A stretch of DNA of 64,000 nt from Streptomyces spororaveus (GTDB taxonomy: Bacteria > Actinomycetota > Actinomycetes > Streptomycetales > Streptomycetaceae). This document shows, piece after piece, positions 16,205-24,418 of this stretch; the stretch's first letter is position 1, and each line of letters begins with the position of its first letter. A model generated the notes under the pieces. That model ran no database searches. It saw only the letters and a program-made list of their open reading frames with translations, and was not told the DNA's origin. A program made the translations under genes and the position numbers. The stretch lies in NCBI RefSeq assembly GCF_016755875.1, contig NZ_BNED01000005.1:3699001-3763000 (forward strand), given 5' to 3'.

Positions 16205-16238
16205 GGGCGGCCCGCTCTCGGCAAAGCCCGGGCCGCCC
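16205..16238 (+). terminator. Intercistronic hairpin between the two methyltransferases
   Basis: A 10-bp perfect stem, GGGCGGCCCG with CGGGCCGCCC, starts 9 bases after the first methyltransferase. It may be a partial terminator or an RNA-stability element. Confidence 0.45.
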
Positions 16239-16275
16239 CCTCTTCCAGCACTCTCAAGAACTGGAGACCACCAGC

Positions 16276-16959
16276 ATGACCCAGACCACCGACATCAGGC
16301 GAGAGCACCAGCCGCGCTTACTGGACGCGTTCTGCTGCCAGGGCGGCGCCGGCATGGGCTACCACCGCGCCGGGTTCGAAGTGACCGGCGTCGACAAGGA
16401 CGCCCAGATCCGCTACCCGCTCGGCTTCGACCAGGGCGACGCCATCGACTTCATCCGCACCTTCGGCTCTGGCTTCGACTTCATCCACGCCTCCCCGCCC
16501 TGCCAGCACGACACCGACTGCCAGCGCATCCAGGGCCGCGCCCACCCCGACCTGATCGGGCCCACCCGCGACGCGCTGGAATCGACCGGCCGCCCGTGGG
16601 TCATGGAGAACGTCCGGGGCGCCGCCCCCAAGCTGCACCAGCCGGTGATGCTGTGCGGGGCGATGTTCGGGCTTCAGACGTACCGGCACCGGTACTTCGA
16701 GACCGGCGGCGGGTTCGCCCTCCCCCAGCTCCCGCACCCCACCCACACTGCCCCGCAGGCCAAGATGGGCCGCCCCGTACCCGACGGCTGGTTCGGGCAG
16801 TTCGTCGGGAACTTCTCCGGCGTCGCCCTGGCCCGCCAGGTCATGGGCGTGCCCTGGATGAACCGGGACGGCATCCGCGAATGCATCCCGCCCGCCTACG
16901 CCCAATGGATCGGCCAGCACGCCCTCATCCACCTCCCTGCGCCGGCGGTGGCCGCATGA
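16276..16959 (+). CDS. Compact C5 cytosine DNA methyltransferase, copy 2
   Basis: A 227-aa paralogue of the preceding gene with LLDAFCCQGGAGMGYHRAGF, HASPPCQHDTDCQR, WVMENVRGA, QTYRHRYFETGG and IPPAYAQWIGQ. All catalytic motifs are kept, while the segment between the PC and ENV motifs and the C-terminal third differ, so the two enzymes may recognise different targets. GGAG precedes the ATG. The stop overlaps the primase gene by 4 nt (ATGA), tying methylation to replication-gene expression. Confidence 0.88.
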   Translation: MTQTTDIRREHQPRLLDAFCCQGGAGMGYHRAGFEVTGVDKDAQIRYPLGFDQGDAIDFIRTFGSGFDFIHASPPCQHDTDCQRIQGRAHPDLIGPTRDALESTGRPWVMENVRGAAPKLHQPVMLCGAMFGLQTYRHRYFETGGGFALPQLPHPTHTAPQAKMGRPVPDGWFGQFVGNFSGVALARQVMGVPWMNRDGIRECIPPAYAQWIGQHALIHLPAPAVAA

Positions 16960-17843
16960 ACGACATGCTCCGCGCAGCCCTCGCTATGGCCGCCCGGGGC
17001 TGGCCCGTCTTCCCCCTCCGGCCCGGCTCCAAGACTCCCGCCCTGCACCGCCAGGACCGCTGCCCCCGGACCGGCGTATGCGGCGGCGGGCACGTGAAGT
17101 GGGAGCAGCGCGCCACCACCGATCAGGCGGCCATCGTCCGGTGCTGGAGCCACAAGCCGTACAACATCGGCCTGGCCACCGGCCCCGCCGGGCTGATCGT
17201 GGTCGACCTGGACATGCCCAAGGCGAACACCGGTCAGGACGCGCCTGGCGGCGCGGGCAACTTCCTGGCGCTCTGCGAGCGCGCCGGGCAGCCCGTCTCG
17301 GCCACCCTCACCGTGCGGACTCCCTCCGGCGGGATCCACCTGTACTTCACCGCTGCGGACGGAATCCGGCTCGGGAACACCGCGGGCAAGCTCGCCCCGC
17401 TCATCGACACCCGCGCGCACGGCGGATACGTCGTCGCCCCCGGCAGCGCCACAGCTGCCGGTACCTACGAGGTCACAGACCCGTCCCCGGTCGCCGGACT
17501 TCCCGCGTGGCTGCTGGCGCTGCTCCAGCCTCCGGCACCTCGCCCGCTCTGCCTGCGGATGCCCGGGGCGTTCCGCAGCGGCAGTGCGGCCCGCGCAGCG
17601 CTGGAAGCCGAGTGCAGCGTCGTCCGCCGGGCGCCCGCGAAGCAGGCGAACAACACGCTCAACCGCAGCGCCTTCAAGGTGGGGCGCTTCGTCGCGTGGG
17701 GCGACCTCCCCCGCGAGGAGGTTGAGGAGGCCTTCCAAGCGGCGGGGGAGGAACGCGGACTCACCGTGGCCGAGTGCCGCGCCACGATCCGCAGCGCCCT
17801 CGACAGCTCCGCCCGCACGGTCCGCGCCCGGGAGACGGCATGA
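16956..17843 (+). CDS. Bifunctional DNA primase/polymerase (Prim-Pol)
   Basis: A 295-aa protein. The N-terminal domain has RGWPVFPLRPGSKTPA, YNIGLATGPAGLIVVDLDMP (catalytic aspartates near 83-85), TPSGGIHLYF and DTRAHGGYVVAPGS, the pattern of the Prim-Pol family of archaeal plasmids and AICEs. It synthesises primers and DNA at the element's origin. A C-terminal helical region (ALEAECSVVRRAPAKQANNT...) may bind DNA or the DUF3631 partner. Overlaps its neighbours by 4 nt on both sides. Confidence 0.9.
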   Translation: MNDMLRAALAMAARGWPVFPLRPGSKTPALHRQDRCPRTGVCGGGHVKWEQRATTDQAAIVRCWSHKPYNIGLATGPAGLIVVDLDMPKANTGQDAPGGAGNFLALCERAGQPVSATLTVRTPSGGIHLYFTAADGIRLGNTAGKLAPLIDTRAHGGYVVAPGSATAAGTYEVTDPSPVAGLPAWLLALLQPPAPRPLCLRMPGAFRSGSAARAALEAECSVVRRAPAKQANNTLNRSAFKVGRFVAWGDLPREEVEEAFQAAGEERGLTVAECRATIRSALDSSARTVRARETA

Positions 17844-18193
17844 CCACCCAATCCCACTCCCCCTTGGAAGGCCCCACCCCCACCCCTGCCGGGACCAGCC
17901 CCGCCGAACCGGCCCCCGCCCCCGACGGCCCTAGCGCGCCGAAAGTCGTCGCCGAAGGCGTCCCTTCATCTGTTCGCCCTGACCCGCACGCCGACGACGG
18001 ACGCCGCCCCGTGGCCTGGCTCCACATCGTCGCCCCCGGCCGCGGCGTCGCCCCGTCCGTCCGGTCCTGGTGCCGGTGCGGGCGGGACCTGTTCGCTGCG
18101 GGCCAGCGACGCGCCCTCGCCCTAATCAACGACCACAACGTCCACCGCACCATCTGCCCTCTGCGGGCCGACGACAGGAGTGCAGCCGCATGA
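17840..18193 (+). CDS. AICE replication-operon hypothetical protein
   Basis: A 117-aa protein. The Pro/Ala-rich N-terminal half is probably disordered. The C-terminal part (WLHIVAPGRGV, SWCRCGRDLFAAGQRRALAL, DHNVHRTICPL) has three cysteines and histidines that could form a small zinc site. I do not recognise a characterised family. It lies between the primase-polymerase and the DUF3631 ATPase with 4-nt overlaps on both sides, so it probably acts in replication or its control. Confidence 0.65.
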   Translation: MTTQSHSPLEGPTPTPAGTSPAEPAPAPDGPSAPKVVAEGVPSSVRPDPHADDGRRPVAWLHIVAPGRGVAPSVRSWCRCGRDLFAAGQRRALALINDHNVHRTICPLRADDRSAAA

Positions 18194-19350
18194 CTCTCAC
18201 CACCGTCCTTCCCGCCCCCGCTGACACCACCGAGGCCCAGGAGCAGGCGCCGGAGGGAGCGGCCGTCCTCGACGCGGTGGAGGCCTTCCACCGCCGCTTC
18301 AACGTCTTCCCAAGCGAGTCCGCATACGTCGCCGTCGTGCTGTGGGACGCGCACGCACACCTCCTCGACACGTTCGATGCCACGCCCCGGATCGCGTTCC
18401 TCTCCCCGGAACCCGGGTCCGGGAAGTCCCGGGCGCTGGAGATCGTGGAGACCCTCGTGCCCGCGCCGATGGTCGCGGTCAACGCCTCCCCGGCCGCACT
18501 CTTCCGCGCTGTCTCGGGAGGAGAGGGACGTCCGACGATCCTCTTCGACGAGATCGACACCGTCTTCGGCCCCAAGGCCGGTGAGAACGAGGAACTGCGC
18601 GGGTTCATCAACGCAGGCCACCGCCGCTCCGGTGTCACCTACCGCTGCGTCAGCGACGGACAGGGCAACCAGTCCGTCGTCGCCTTCCCGTCGTACTGCG
18701 CCCTCGCTGTCGCCGGACTGGGGAACCTGCCGGACACGATCCTGACCCGCTCCGTGGTCATCCGCATGCGCCGTCGGGCCCGCAACGAGCGCGTCGAACC
18801 GTTCCGTGCCCGCCTCCACACCTCCGAAGGCCATGCTCTGCGCGACAGGCTCGCAGACTGGGCCGACACCGTCCGCGACCGCGTCATGGGCGCCTTCCCC
18901 GTCATGCCCGACGGGGTCACCGACCGGCCCGCCGACGTATGGGAGCCGCTCCTCGCCGTGGCGGATGCGGCCGGTGGGGACTGGCCGGAGCGAGCCCGTG
19001 TCGCGTGCCTGGAACTGGTCAACGCCTCCCAGAGTGATGACAAGGCCAGCATCGGGATCCGTCTTCTCACCGACCTGCGCGACCACGTCTTTGGCGACAT
19101 CCCCCGCCTGCCCACCGCCGCCGTCCTCGAACAGCTCCGCTCTCTCGACGAAGCGCCTTGGGGGGACATGGCGAACGGCCGGCCGCTCGACGCCCGAGGC
19201 CTCGGGCAGATGCTCCGGGAGTACATGACCGTGGACAACAAGCCCATCGTCGCCAGGAACATCAAGAGCGCGGGCGCGGTCCTCAAGGGCTACTACGCCG
19301 CCGACCTCGCCGATGCCTGGATTCGGTACTGCCCACCCCCCACCCCCTGA
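18190..19350 (+). CDS. DUF3631 replication ATPase/helicase-like protein
   Basis: A 386-aa protein. Walker A EPGSGKSRALEIVETL near residue 77, Walker B TILFDEIDTVF near 118, a sensor-like region CALAVAGLGNLPDTI and RSVVIRMRRRARNE. The C-terminal part carries the DUF3631 helices (LLTDLRDHVF, AVLEQLRSLDEAPWGD). DUF3631 proteins pair with Prim-Pol enzymes in AICEs and are the presumed helicase or initiator loader. It ends immediately before the GTAGCGG iteron region. Confidence 0.85.
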   Translation: MTLTTVLPAPADTTEAQEQAPEGAAVLDAVEAFHRRFNVFPSESAYVAVVLWDAHAHLLDTFDATPRIAFLSPEPGSGKSRALEIVETLVPAPMVAVNASPAALFRAVSGGEGRPTILFDEIDTVFGPKAGENEELRGFINAGHRRSGVTYRCVSDGQGNQSVVAFPSYCALAVAGLGNLPDTILTRSVVIRMRRRARNERVEPFRARLHTSEGHALRDRLADWADTVRDRVMGAFPVMPDGVTDRPADVWEPLLAVADAAGGDWPERARVACLELVNASQSDDKASIGIRLLTDLRDHVFGDIPRLPTAAVLEQLRSLDEAPWGDMANGRPLDARGLGQMLREYMTVDNKPIVARNIKSAGAVLKGYYAADLADAWIRYCPPPTP

Positions 19351-19355
19351 AAGAG

Positions 19356-19557
19356 CGCTACCGCCGCTACCTCCGCTACCTCGCAGGTCAGAGCACCTGC
19401 GAGAAGTAGCGGCACCACCTGAGGTAGCGGCAAAACACCGCTACCGGCGTGGCCCCGGCAACGGGCCGGGGCCACTCACTCATCCGCTACCGCTACACCT
19501 TCCGCTACCAAAACACCGCCCCTGACCTGCGCGGTAGCGGAGTAGCGGCGGTAGCGG
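19356..19557. repeat. GTAGCGG iteron array, candidate origin of replication
   Basis: Copies of GTAGCGG or its complement CCGCTAC (some as CGCTAC) lie at 19356, 19364, 19373, 19406, 19424, 19438, 19484, 19491, 19502, 19534, 19542 and 19551. The array includes a 9-bp inverted repeat (CTCGCAGGT, 19380-19403) and a hairpin. It follows the replication genes and precedes xis. Dense iterons next to replication genes are typical of initiator-binding origins. Confidence 0.6.
19449..19475 (+). terminator. Hairpin terminator inside the iteron region
   Basis: An 11-bp perfect stem GTGGCCCCGGC/GCCGGGGCCAC with a 5-nt loop, 98 bases after the DUF3631 gene. It probably ends the methylation-replication transcript. 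Confidence 0.65.
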
Positions 19558-19638
19558 ACATCTGAGAGGGGAGGCCGACGCGCCCTCCGCTCCTCAGCGC
19601 TCATTGGGCCTCACCGACTGACTCACGAGGAGACGACG

Positions 19639-19845
19639 ATGGCAACGTCCCGACGGCAGCGAACGCCAGTGGACGAATGGCTGCCTCTCACCGAGGTACT
19701 TGAGGAACTCGGCATCACCCGCGCCACCTGGTACCGCTGGCGAAACCGTGGCTATGGCCCGGCGGCGCGCCGCCTTCCGAACGGTCACCTTCGGGTGCGC
19801 CGAAGTGTTCTGGACGAGTTCAACAACGGCCTGGAGGCTGCGTGA
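19639..19845 (+). CDS. xis: Excisionase-like HTH protein
   Basis: A 68-aa protein of AlpA/excisionase type: WLPLTEVLEELGITRATWYRWRN is the helix-turn-helix, followed by the wing GPAARRLPNGHLRVRRSVLDEF. These bind att-arm DNA and steer the integrase toward excision. GAGGAG lies before the ATG. The stop overlaps the integrase GTG by 4 nt, the usual xis-int coupling in Streptomyces elements. Confidence 0.85.
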   Translation: MATSRRQRTPVDEWLPLTEVLEELGITRATWYRWRNRGYGPAARRLPNGHLRVRRSVLDEFNNGLEAA

Positions 19846-21203
19846 CCGACTGGAGCTACACGGTCAAGATGTGGGCCATCCGCAAGCGGCCCTACCGGAA
19901 GCCCTACCAACTCCGTTGGCAGGTGGGGATCCGACCTCACTCCGAGTCGTTCCTGACGCTCGGGCTTGCCGAGAGCCGGCGCGCGCAGCTGATCACCGCC
20001 GCACGGGCCGGAGAGCCCTTCGACGTCGACAGTGGGCTCCCCCGGTCGCTGATCCAGCGCGAGAAGGACATCCCCTGGTACCAGCACGCCCGGAACTACA
20101 TCGAGATGAAGTGGGACCACTCCCCCGCCAGCACGCGGAAGACGCTGGCCGAGGCCATGGCCACGGTCACCATGGCTCTGGTGAAGGACACGAAGGGCAT
20201 GGCCGAGCCGAGGATCGCCCGGCGGGTGCTCTACAGCTGGGCGTTCAACGTGCACCAGTGGGACAAGGAGCAGCCGGACGAAGTGAAGGCGGTGCTGGCA
20301 TGGTTCGAGCGGAAGTCAGTTCCGGTGTCAGCCCTTTCCGAGCGGATGCTCGCGCGGAAGGCCCTGAACGCCTGCACCAAGCGGCTGGACGGGAGGACGT
20401 CCGCAGGGTCCGTCATCACTCGGAAACGGGCCATTTTCCACCAGGCTCTCGGGTACGCGGTGGACGCGGAGCTGCTGGCGGAGAACCCGCTCCATTCCCT
20501 CCAGTGGTCGGCTCCTGAGAAGGTCGGCGAAGAACTGGACCGCGCGTGCGTGCCCGGTCCAGAGCTCGCCGAGCGGCTACTGGCCGGGGTTCGATCGCAG
20601 GGGGCGCGGGGGCGGCATCTGGAGGCCTTCTTCGCCTGCATCCTCTATGCCGCCGCCCGCCCCGGGGAGACGGTCGGGCTGCGGGCCGCGGACTTCCACC
20701 TGCCCCAGCGAGGGTGGGGGACGGTGTGGCTGCGGGAAAGCCGACCGCGTGCCGGCCGGTCCTGGACGGACTCTGGCGAGGCCCACGATCGGAAGGGGCT
20801 CAAGCACCGGCCGCGCAGCGCCGTACGGCAGGTCCCGATCCCGCCGCAGCTCGTGTCACTGCTCCGGTGGCACGTCACGGCACACGGCGTCGCGGCGGAC
20901 GGCCGGCTCTTCCGAACGGCTCGCGGCGGCATGGTGCAGGAGAGCGGGTACGGGGAGGTGTGGGCGGAGGCCAGGGCCAAAGTGCTCAGCCCGCAGGATC
21001 AGGCCTCCAAGCTGGCGAAACGGCCCTATGACCTTCGCCACACCGCGGTGTCGACCTGGCTGAGCGCGGGGGTGGAGCCGCAGATCGTTGCCGAGCGGGC
21101 GGGCCACAGCCTGGCGGTGCTCTTCCGGGTGTATGCGAAGTTCCTGAAGGACGGGGAGGAGGCAGCGAACGCCAAGATCTCTGCGCGTTTGGACCGTAAG
21201 TAG
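19842..21203 (+). CDS. int: Tyrosine-recombinase integrase
   Basis: A 453-aa protein. An N-terminal arm-binding region, a core-binding SAM-like domain (about 75-190), then the catalytic domain. Box I is AARPGETVGLRAADF (Arg near 272), box II is RPYDLRHTAVSTWL (His-x-x-Arg type site near 394-398), HSLAV gives the next His near 420, and RVYAKF holds the nucleophile Tyr near 429. It recombines the tRNA-Tyr attB with attP. The GTG start is fixed by the xis overlap. A bidirectional terminator follows. Confidence 0.92.
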   Translation: MTDWSYTVKMWAIRKRPYRKPYQLRWQVGIRPHSESFLTLGLAESRRAQLITAARAGEPFDVDSGLPRSLIQREKDIPWYQHARNYIEMKWDHSPASTRKTLAEAMATVTMALVKDTKGMAEPRIARRVLYSWAFNVHQWDKEQPDEVKAVLAWFERKSVPVSALSERMLARKALNACTKRLDGRTSAGSVITRKRAIFHQALGYAVDAELLAENPLHSLQWSAPEKVGEELDRACVPGPELAERLLAGVRSQGARGRHLEAFFACILYAAARPGETVGLRAADFHLPQRGWGTVWLRESRPRAGRSWTDSGEAHDRKGLKHRPRSAVRQVPIPPQLVSLLRWHVTAHGVAADGRLFRTARGGMVQESGYGEVWAEARAKVLSPQDQASKLAKRPYDLRHTAVSTWLSAGVEPQIVAERAGHSLAVLFRVYAKFLKDGEEAANAKISARLDRK

Positions 21204-21254
21204 GACGAGGGCCGCAGGACGGGTCAGGCGCTCAACCCGCCACTGCAATGCCGT

Positions 21255-21283
21255 GCTGCCGCCAGGCTCGTGCTGGCGGCAGC
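21255..21283. terminator. Bidirectional hairpin between int and the Z1 gene
   Basis: An 11-bp perfect stem GCTGCCGCCAG/CTGGCGGCAGC with a 7-nt loop, midway in the 204-bp convergent gap. It probably serves both genes. Confidence 0.65.
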
Positions 21284-21407
21284 TACAGCAGCAGCTGATG
21301 GGCCCTAGGCAGACGGAGGCACCCGCACGCATGCCGTCCTGAACGAGCCGCGCTACAAGGGCAGTCCTCGCCCTACAGATACACAGGCTCGTCGGACGGA
21401 GTGTGAC

Positions 21408-24386
21408 TTACTCCACGCTAGTCGCCGAAACGATCGCGTCATCCTCGTTACGGGAGTCCTTTGCTTGAAAGCGGACCAGACGGCGCGAAGAATCGATCGC
21501 TGACTTCGGCGGAATCAAGGTGAATGCCATCACGACCTTCGCTGGATCCGCGTTGCCACGTGAGACAGCCGCCCTTACATCCGCTTCCTCCGTGCCTTCG
21601 ACGACCGGATAGATCAGTGCAACGCCCGTTCTTGCTCCAACTACCGGGCTCCGGTCCGACTCAAGTGCCGCAACCTCGATCATCTGCAGGGCCGCCTTCT
21701 TGTGCTCCACACCCGCGATACGGCTGAACGAGGACTTGCCTTCCTGCCGACTGCGGCGGGCCAATGAAAGTGGGACTGAACCCAGGACGGATGCCTCGAC
21801 CCGGTCGTCCTGGACAGCTTGCGGGGCGATCAGCAGCCAGTCATCAACGGTGGCCAGACGGCCGTCGAGCTGAGCCAGGTAACGAAGATGGGGTCGGAAA
21901 ATGCCCTCACGCGCCCACTCCAGCCCGCTAAGCACTGAGAGCAGCTCAGCGTGGCTGACGCTCGCGGTAAGCGCGGGGAAAGTCCGGCTTGCACCTGTTG
22001 GGCCCGCCGGGTAGGCAACAGGGGTCCGCTGTGAAGAGAAGGCCTCGAGCAGGGGACGCCAGCGCTCCGTGTTACGCCGCAAGGAGGCGGAGTCCGTCGG
22101 GTACGCGGCCGGCTCGATTGGCTTTCCTGGCGAACGCACCTCCACGAGCTCAGCATTAAACATCTTATTGCGGGCCGATGGCTTGATCCATGGGAGATGC
22201 TGCCCGACCAGAGGGGGTACCTGAGAAGGAGTGACTTGGGGTTTTCCGTCGACGAGTTCGGCGTACTGGGCGAGCTGCTGGCGGAAGAGTTCCTCATCCT
22301 GGCAGATAGCTTCGAAGGCTTCGTAAAGATCGACGGTGGTTTTTTTCGTCAGCTGCTCCTCTCGGCCGATGTAGAGGCGAACGAGATCTCGATATCCCGG
22401 ACGGAACCCAAACCATCGACCCATTTGCATGAGCGTGTCAGCCTGGCGGGCAGTGCGACGGTAGTACGTGACGGTGAGACCTTCGACCGTGAAGCCACGC
22501 GACAGCTTTGTTCCACCTACGAGGATTTTCCAGACGTGAGGCGTGCGGTCGAAGTCGAGATCAAGCTGCTCGAAGTATTTGTCTGTATCGCCGTTGACTA
22601 TTACTACTGCATTGCCCCCAGCGCCGATGAGCTGGCGCGCTCGACTGACATAGGGGCGGAGTTCGTCGTATGAGACGGGGTTGGGGAGATCAGCTGCGCG
22701 GGCGGAGGAAACGGGAGCAAAGTCGGCTGCCCACAGGGCGGCCAGGCGCGCATGGCCTTCTGTAGATGTGTAGCCGGCCTGGTGCCACATTGAATTGATA
22801 CGCAAGGCCAATTCGGCGTGGTCGTTCGTGCGCACGGACTGATGAACCAGCATGGTGTGATGGCGGAACGGACCATCGGGGATGCCGCGATCGGCCCGGA
22901 AGAGTTTCAGGGCTCCGGTGACCACAAAACTGTCCATTGCTTCTTGGAGGCGGTCGCCGGTTCCGCTGCGGATTCCTCGTACATGCGCCTTCTGTTGCGA
23001 GTTGGCGACTGTGCGTTCGGCGCCCTTCAAGGTGGAGTCGAGGTCATGGAAGTCCTGGACACCCATATACCCCTCAGGGCGTGGCAGGGAAATCAGGAAG
23101 TCGCTAGGGAAGATGTCTTGGGCATCTCCGGGATCGACAAAGACGTTTGCGAAGGGCGTCGCCGTGTACCCGATGTACTGCGCCCGCGGGAGCAGCTGCA
23201 GCAGCTGCGATATGAGTTTATTAATAGCCGTGCGTTCAGTGGCGCCCTTCTGCCACTTCTCGGGATTAGAAGTATTGACAGAAGCCTGGTCGGATTCGTC
23301 ATCGATGATCAGCGCCGGCAGCTCGCCGAGGACGCCGTGGACCTGCTTAAGATCCTTTACCAATTTTTCCAGAACCAGTTTATTCTTCTTGACAACCATT
23401 ACCCGTGCTGCGGCATGGTGAAGGTTGGCGGGGTCGTGCAGGGGCAGCGTGGGCTCACGCTTTTCAAACTCCAAGGTTCTGATCCCCTGGTCAAGACTCT
23501 TGTAGTCTTTTTCCCGAGTAGTCAGGCGCTCGATGTCAAATGCCCGCTGCGCCGAGGGGCGTCCACCATGCTGCACGAACTGGGGCCAGTCTGTGTCGTC
23601 ACCCACGTAGTCGATACCCACGAGGGAGTCGAGGTCTGTAGGGTCCGCCCCGCGGAGGATATTTTCCTGGCCGATCAGTTCCATGTCCAAGCGGCGCTGT
23701 GTCTGGGCGCGCAGCAGATTGAGGGTGCCGCCAAGGACGATCACCAAGCGGTAGCCCGCATCAAGTGCCTTTGCGATGACGCCGGTGAAGTTGGCTGTCT
23801 TGCCGGACTGCACATATCCCACGACGAGGCCTTTGGCCTGCCGAACCGCCCTCTGCTCGGGGTCGCAGAGACGCTCGACGACCGCCCTACTGGCCTCGTC
23901 CAGACCTGCGATCGAAGCCTCAGACCAGCCCTTGTCCCTGAGTTTGCTCTCGTACGCCCGCCAGTAGAAGGAACGCGCTGAAGCGCGCTCGGCCGTGTAC
24001 CACGGGGTGTGCTCTTTAGCGATGACGGTGGCGCCTGCCGTGTGAGCCACTGGTATCGCCGCGTCGAGCACCTTGCGCAGGTCAGCGCCGAAGCGAAGCC
24101 GGTCATACGCGGCGGTACGGCGCTCATCAGTACGCGGTGCTGTCGCCAGTGCCCAGGGAGACTCCTCCGCAAAGTCCCACGCTGTTAGAGATCGGGACCA
24201 GAGGGTGAAAAGCGGTCCGCCAGTCAGGGCCTCTTCAACCAGGCGCGCACGGAAGGTCTCCTCACCCAGATCAGTTCCCGGGAAATCTTCTTCGGCAGTC
24301 AGAACGGCAAACTTCTCAAAATGGCGCGGACTCGCCTTCATCCCATTCAGGACTTCAGCATGGACTGCTAGAAGCGCGTCGGTCAT
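21408..24386 (-). CDS. Z1-domain SF2-type ATPase
   Basis: A 992-aa protein. Motif I VVGYVQSGKTANFTGVIAKA near 195, motif II PALIIDDESDQAS near 360, motif III YIGYTATPFANVF near 405, and motif V/VI GGTKLSRGFTVEGL with ADTLMQMGRWFGFR near 655. This is the Z1 superfamily-2 ATPase arrangement. Z1 proteins are known as partners of MORC-like GHKL ATPases and C5 methyltransferases in predicted restriction systems. The C-terminal third is unassigned; I see no nuclease motif. ATG at 24386 is chosen because GGGGAAA precedes it; an earlier ATG at 24401 has no ribosome site. Local GC is lower than in neighbours, so this is likely acquired. Confidence 0.85.
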   Translation of the reverse strand: MTDALLAVHAEVLNGMKASPRHFEKFAVLTAEEDFPGTDLGEETFRARLVEEALTGGPLFTLWSRSLTAWDFAEESPWALATAPRTDERRTAAYDRLRFGADLRKVLDAAIPVAHTAGATVIAKEHTPWYTAERASARSFYWRAYESKLRDKGWSEASIAGLDEASRAVVERLCDPEQRAVRQAKGLVVGYVQSGKTANFTGVIAKALDAGYRLVIVLGGTLNLLRAQTQRRLDMELIGQENILRGADPTDLDSLVGIDYVGDDTDWPQFVQHGGRPSAQRAFDIERLTTREKDYKSLDQGIRTLEFEKREPTLPLHDPANLHHAAARVMVVKKNKLVLEKLVKDLKQVHGVLGELPALIIDDESDQASVNTSNPEKWQKGATERTAINKLISQLLQLLPRAQYIGYTATPFANVFVDPGDAQDIFPSDFLISLPRPEGYMGVQDFHDLDSTLKGAERTVANSQQKAHVRGIRSGTGDRLQEAMDSFVVTGALKLFRADRGIPDGPFRHHTMLVHQSVRTNDHAELALRINSMWHQAGYTSTEGHARLAALWAADFAPVSSARAADLPNPVSYDELRPYVSRARQLIGAGGNAVVIVNGDTDKYFEQLDLDFDRTPHVWKILVGGTKLSRGFTVEGLTVTYYRRTARQADTLMQMGRWFGFRPGYRDLVRLYIGREEQLTKKTTVDLYEAFEAICQDEELFRQQLAQYAELVDGKPQVTPSQVPPLVGQHLPWIKPSARNKMFNAELVEVRSPGKPIEPAAYPTDSASLRRNTERWRPLLEAFSSQRTPVAYPAGPTGASRTFPALTASVSHAELLSVLSGLEWAREGIFRPHLRYLAQLDGRLATVDDWLLIAPQAVQDDRVEASVLGSVPLSLARRSRQEGKSSFSRIAGVEHKKAALQMIEVAALESDRSPVVGARTGVALIYPVVEGTEEADVRAAVSRGNADPAKVVMAFTLIPPKSAIDSSRRLVRFQAKDSRNEDDAIVSATSVE

Positions 24387-24418
24387 GTCAGCTTTCCCCA
24401 TTCACAAACGACGGCAGG

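Noticed and set aside
19356..19557. CRISPR-like short repeats
   Set aside because: Seven-base repeats in both orientations with variable gaps fit iterons, not CRISPR.
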